DNA of 64,000 nucleotides from Cokeromyces recurvatus. Lineage: Eukaryota > Mucoromycota > Mucoromycetes > Mucorales > Mucoraceae. Of this stretch, positions 59,543 to 64,000 are shown one piece after another. Made by a program: the position numbers and the translations under genes. A model generated the notes under the pieces. The model was not told the DNA's origin. It ran no database searches and worked only from the letters and a program-made list of their open reading frames with translations. The stretch's first letter is position 1; the number at the start of each line of letters is the position of its first letter. The stretch spans positions 806,001-870,000 of the forward strand of contig NW_026251388.1 in assembly GCF_025118155.1 (NCBI RefSeq). Direction: 5' to 3'.

Positions 59543-61719
59543 ATGGAGATCTCTTCTTATAACATGACACAACAGAGGACTAATAGTAGGTCACTAACGA
59601 ACCTTTCAGTACCAGAATCATCTTCAGATATATCAATTATCACTGTAGAGCAACATTTACCTATTAAACGTGAATGCATATTAATTCCTTCTTATGCATT
59701 TAAGGATCCAGAAGGTAATGTAACTATCGTCTGGTAAAAAAAAAAAAAATCATTTCCCGATTTAATAAACTGAGTTTAGATCAAAATAAGTGGATAGTCC
59801 GAACGAAAGGATGGGCTTTATCTTTAAATAAGTCAGGTCCGAAACAGAAAATTTTAAAAGGTAAAATAGTGTGTATTATGATGCATGATACACTATTTTT
59901 TTTTTTTTATTCATTTATACATATATGTATATAAATATATATGTATATATTTACTTTTCTCTTTTCCTTTCTATAAGGAATCACGAAAACTGTTGCTGGT
60001 AAACATTCAAATTATGACCTAGCTAATAAGATATTTGATCAACGATTCAAGTATTTTATGGCTAAGGGTAAAAAAAATATAGAGTTTAGGATCGAAGCGA
60101 TCAGCGCGGTCATGAACGCAGAATGGAGTACATATTACAATGAAGAGTCTAATGAGTTACAGACGCGAATAACTGCAACGCGCAAGCTTTCGAGTGACAA
60201 AATGACTTTGTCAAATTTGCATGATACATCTCTTTGTGGTCTAGAAGAAGACAGTTCTTCTATAGTAAATAATCTTGAATATAATTTAAACTCTGTGACC
60301 ACGCATCATGTTTCGAGTAAAGATAAAGATTGCATTCATAATAATAATAATAATCAGAGTGAAAAGAAAGATGTAAATTGTATTGCTGCTTACAATAATA
60401 GCGGCTATAACAGATTTATCCCTCAGCCTATAACCCCTACCATTTCGTCGAGAAAAGGCATAGGCGTTACATTGAAATCTGCAGAAACTGGTGCTTTTAC
60501 GGGTGAATTTCAAATTCTTGATGAACAAGTTCAATATTGGATTCAACATGCAAATAATAGATATGATAAAAGATGTATGTTACAAATTAGATCAGAATCA
60601 ACCAGTAGTTCAAAAAAAGAAGATGTATTGTTCCCTCCTAGTTATTGTTTGGTTCAATTAATTGAGCCTAAAGGATTATCTGTCATCAGTGATATTGATG
60701 ACACTATTAAAGTTACTGGTGTCTTAGCAGGTACTCGATCAATACTATCAAACACTTTTTTTAAACCTACACGTGCAGTATATGGTATGGCTGATGTTTA
60801 TTCCCGTTGGGTAATAAAAATAAAAAAAAATTATATTTGTATTTTAAGCAAATTTCCTTAGTATTAATTGCTTTTTTTTTTGCAGTATAATCATGGTGTT
60901 GCGTTTCATTATGTTTCGAATAGTCCCTTTCAACTTATTCATGTGTTGCATCAATTCATGAGAAACCATAATTTTCCACCAGGAAGCTTTCATTTAAAAA
61001 ATACGTTTACTTTTATTTCTAAATTTGTAGAGACCTCAGGAAGGTTTAAAGTAGGGACGATATGCCGTATTATACATGATTTCCCACATCGAATGTTTGT
61101 CCTTGTTGGGGATTCTAGTGAAATGGATTTAGAAATTTATACTCAAATTGCTATAAAATTCCCTAATCGAATACTGAAGATCTTTATTCGTGACATGACA
61201 AGTCAAGCAAATATGGAACAGATGAAGAAGAAGAAGAAAAACAAGAAGAAGAAGATTAACAACAAGCGAAGGTCATCTACTTCTCCGTCGCTTTTCTCCA
61301 ATAGTACCAAAAAGCAAAAGGAAGATAATCAACGAAGCCAATCTGCGCCTATCCGGTCTAACTCTACACCTGTCTTTACCTTTTCACAATTATCAAAAAA
61401 TAATAAGGTAGACGATGATAATGAGGAGGAGGAGGAGGACGACGACGACGACAACGACGAGCAAGTGGCTTCTAAATTAGCGAATTTAGGCTTCATATCT
61501 GAAGAAAACTCATCTACAAGTTATAATAACTTGTCTATAACTAAATCATCCCCAGATAATATCTCAAGCTTTACTGACTATCATCCTACGTCCTCGGACC
61601 CTCTACATCTATATACACGTGTTGCTCATGCACGAAAACTACTTAAGCATGTTGATATTGTCCTATTTAAAGATGCAAGTGAACTTTTGACAGATGAAGA
61701 CATACTGGCTCACTTGTAA
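59543..61719 (+). CDS. App1-type phosphatidate phosphatase
   Basis: Magnesium-dependent phosphatidate phosphatase of the HAD-like App1 family, linked in yeast to actin patches and endocytosis. ATG 59543 begins MEISSYNMTQQRTNSR. The first intron (donor GTAATG after GAAG) joins to DQNKWIVRTKGWALSLNKSG, the start of the App1 N-domain. The catalytic DxDxT motif lies in SVISDIDDTIKVTGVLAG. After the intron near 60811-60885 come GVAFHYVSNSPFQLIHVLHQ, then PPGSFHLKNT and FVLVGDSSEMDLEIYTQIA. A poly-Lys stretch, a Ser-rich part and an acidic run (EEEEEDDDDDND) form the tail, ending LTDEDILAHL. About 650 residues. Order and motifs are complete, so it should be active. Confidence 0.88.
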
Positions 61720-61964
61720 AACAGGTTTAAACACAGTTCTAGAATTGGTCCCCTCCCCTTTTTTTTTATACTTTGTATAACAATTATACGTACTTACAAT
61801 TCATACATGTTTAATTTTATTTGCCAATATAATTTATTATCTTCATTAATGCAATATCTACTAATTACAAGTATTAATATATTAAACGTATACGAATATT
61901 TGTATATCTTTATATATATAATTTATATGCATGTATATGTTCCACTAAAATATATAAAGAGATA

Positions 61965-62674
61965 TTAAATTATCTTTCGGATGTTAGGGCATGTATCCCA
62001 TAAATTAACTGTAAGAGTTTGCCATAAAGTTGATAAACGGGGCCTATAACAAATATTAGAAATAGAAAGTGAAGACTAAATATAATTGCTTATGCCTTTT
62101 TGTTACCTTTTATCTGGAAGCATAGGATACTAGCAATAAAAAAAAATTAATTTTATATGTTACAGTATAAAAAAAAAAAAAAAATAGACATTACCTGTAA
62201 TTTTGGAATAGGTTTGATAGATTCACCATAAAGTAAACACTTGAAAACATAAGCAGAAAAATAATGTGCACTTAATCTCTTCCAAAGAAGCATATATTGA
62301 AAAAAAATAGCGCCCATAGGAATTGGCATATTCTACATAAATAAAAGTAAATTCAATGATGAATGATTATAAAATGAAGGAAAATAGAATAACATACACG
62401 CATCCAAAGATAAGCTCCTTCAGCAGTAGCAGTGTGTGTTGGTATTTTGTGTTTTGTGGAAGAGCTGTTGCTGCTTGGAATATTAAACGTAACCATTTTT
62501 TTCTTTAATGACCTTTTGTTTATTTTATTTTCTTTCTTGGTTCTAACCCAAAACTGTTTAACTTTATAAGATATATTATGATGCTCTAATAGAAAATAAT
62601 CATGCTTAAATATTTCAAACTTGAGCCCACCTTTTTTTTTTATTATTATCGTTAACATATGAGTTCTTTTCATT

Positions 62675-62727
<53 letters not shown>

Positions 62728-64000
62728 GAGTGCATATATATTAAATATTTACCTGGTAATCTATGAGGATCTTTAATTCGTAACATGATTGCAAACAAAG
62801 GAAAGTGGTTAAAGAAAGCTAAAATAGTTTCCATAACAGCTTGAAGAAAAATAATACCAACTCGACCCTTTATGAAAAAGAAAAAAAAAATGAATACATG
62901 CCATAAAAAAAAATTGATTTGATATATAAAATATTACCAAAGCAAATGTTAGATAATAAACCAAAACGGTAGGAAACAAAAAAGTTAATAAAGTAAAAAG
63001 GCTCGTTCCCAATAAAAGCTGATCAAGATCATAATCGCACGAATCGATACGATTTCGTAATATATTTCGCTTTTTGCCTCTAAACAGATTAAATAAAGAA
63101 CCCAAAATGACAAGCTGCCAGTTAAATATGCGTGCTGCAACTGTATAAAAGCAATAAATATGAAGTGTCATGAATGCAAGGAAATCAGAGGAAAGAGATA
63201 TAACCATGGTTATGCCAAATATACCAGAAAGACCAATAGTATAAATAATTTGAGGAGTGTATGGTTCAATAGCTTTTAAACAATGCGTCCATAACCCGAT
63301 AAGCCAAAGAAATAGTTCGCTAAGAAAACTTCCTAGTTCATGGTTAAGCTTAAGACCAGCTGGTGATTCTAAAAACCACAACATCATAGACTGAATCGAT
63401 TCAACTGTGTATGTCTTTACAATAAAGAATATTAGATAATGTAAACTTTTCTTTTTCTTTTTCAACTATATTACATGAAGAATCTTGTGTAATTCATTAG
63501 CCATTACTGTATGATTTGCTTTTAAGAATGATCCAATAGCTAATCCAATGATAATATCATTTGCTACCAACCACATACTGTTATAGAAGCTAATATAATA
63601 GGCTCTTGCTTTTGCTGTATTTGCCCAATTATGTTTTCTGAGCATCATATATTGACGGGGCCAAAAGAAAAGCTGTTGTAATCTCAAATCTATTTGTTGC
63701 CCTGATAAAAAAAAAAAAAACGGTGAGTCGTATAGCCCTAAATGGTAATGCATATTTACCAGCTGCAAATAAGTCTTTAAGCCCTACACCGTTTAGTATA
63801 AACTTAGGTAACTTAAGATTAAGAAGATATAAAATAATCTCTGTTAATGTAAAAATTAAAAAAAGAAAAGACATAATAATTCTTTTGATATAATATCCGA
63901 TTGGACTTGTGATGTGAATGAATGAATGTAATGATGATTGAATAAAGCTGATCATGAAAATTAATAATGGATGCCTTGGTATATTTTTATTCTTATAGTT
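61965..64000 (-). CDS. GPI1: GPI1 (PIG-Q) subunit of GPI-GlcNAc transferase, N-terminus cut by the window edge
   Basis: Subunit of the ER complex that makes GlcNAc-PI, the first step of GPI-anchor synthesis. The frame is open to the right edge, so the N-terminus is missing. Multiple membrane segments occur: IIMSFLFLIFTLTEIILYLL, then LFAAG joined by splicing to QQIDLRLQQLFFWPRQYM, then SMWLVANDIIIGLAIGSFL, FLSELFLWLIGLWTHCLKAI and FTLLTFLFPTVLVYYLTFAL. Conserved LSSDFLAFMTLHIYCFYTVA and FNLFRGKKRNILRNRIDSCD are typical of the GPI1 core. The C-terminus is NLWDTCPNIRKII, TAA at 61967-61965. One intron contains 43 A (62682-62724). About 560 residues visible. Confidence 0.9.

Overview
The window looks like nuclear DNA from an early-diverging fungus, most likely Mucoromycota (Mucorales-like). 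It is very AT-rich and genes are compact. Most carry several GT-AG introns of about 50-100 nt, genes lie on both strands, and there are no operons. The gene content fits this. Fungal housekeeping genes (MGM1, PUP3, GPI1, a peroxisomal nucleotide carrier) sit beside genes shared with animals but missing from baker's yeast: TSC1/hamartin, EPG5, a DDRGK1-like protein, a GRAMD4-like protein and an ANKRD54-like protein. A worn Tc1/mariner-type transposase resembles families I know from Mucorales. The taxonomic call is an inference from content, not a search.

Layout. 1-2.7 kb: MGM1 dynamin (minus, runs off the left edge). 2.7-8.3 kb: gene-poor, with a decayed reading frame, a dead DDE transposase and a disrupted ORF. 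8.3-13 kb: SNF2/STH1 chromatin remodeller. 13.5-16.9 kb: a small orphan protein and a GRAMD4-like membrane protein. 17-18 kb: proteasome beta-3. 18-20.2 kb: AT-rich desert with one GC-rich, exon-like island. 20.2-22.8 kb: DSBA-like protein and cyclophilin-40. 24-26 kb: arrestin-like adaptor. 26.6-28.5 kb: DDRGK1-like and ANKRD54-like genes, tail to tail with overlapping stop codons. 29-36.2 kb: phospholipase B (SGNH), TSC1, peroxisomal adenine nucleotide carrier. 37-42.7 kb: class I heme peroxidase, a four-TM protein, a fold-back MITE, PRP38B. 44-47.5 kb: SET methyltransferase and LIS1. 49.3-52.4 kb: ATF-type bZIP and HAT1, divergent. 52.8-56.4 kb: single-exon EPG5-like protein. 56.6-57.9 kb: kinesin-14-like tail and stalk with no motor. 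59.5-61.7 kb: App1-type phosphatidate phosphatase. 62-64 kb: GPI1 (runs off the right edge).

The genes are functionally mixed. Several touch the endomembrane, autophagy and nutrient-signalling axis (TSC1, EPG5, DDRGK1-like, arrestin, App1, GRAMD4-like), but nothing here shows that they act together as a locus.

Two features run through the whole window. There are eleven poly(A/T) tracts of 31 nt or more, many just upstream of start codons or inside introns. Several otherwise well-conserved genes carry single-base frame breaks in short homopolymers, which look more like base-calling errors than real mutations. The best candidates for follow-up are the DDRGK1-like gene whose name motif has diverged, the motorless kinesin-14, the short EPG5 and the fold-back MITE.
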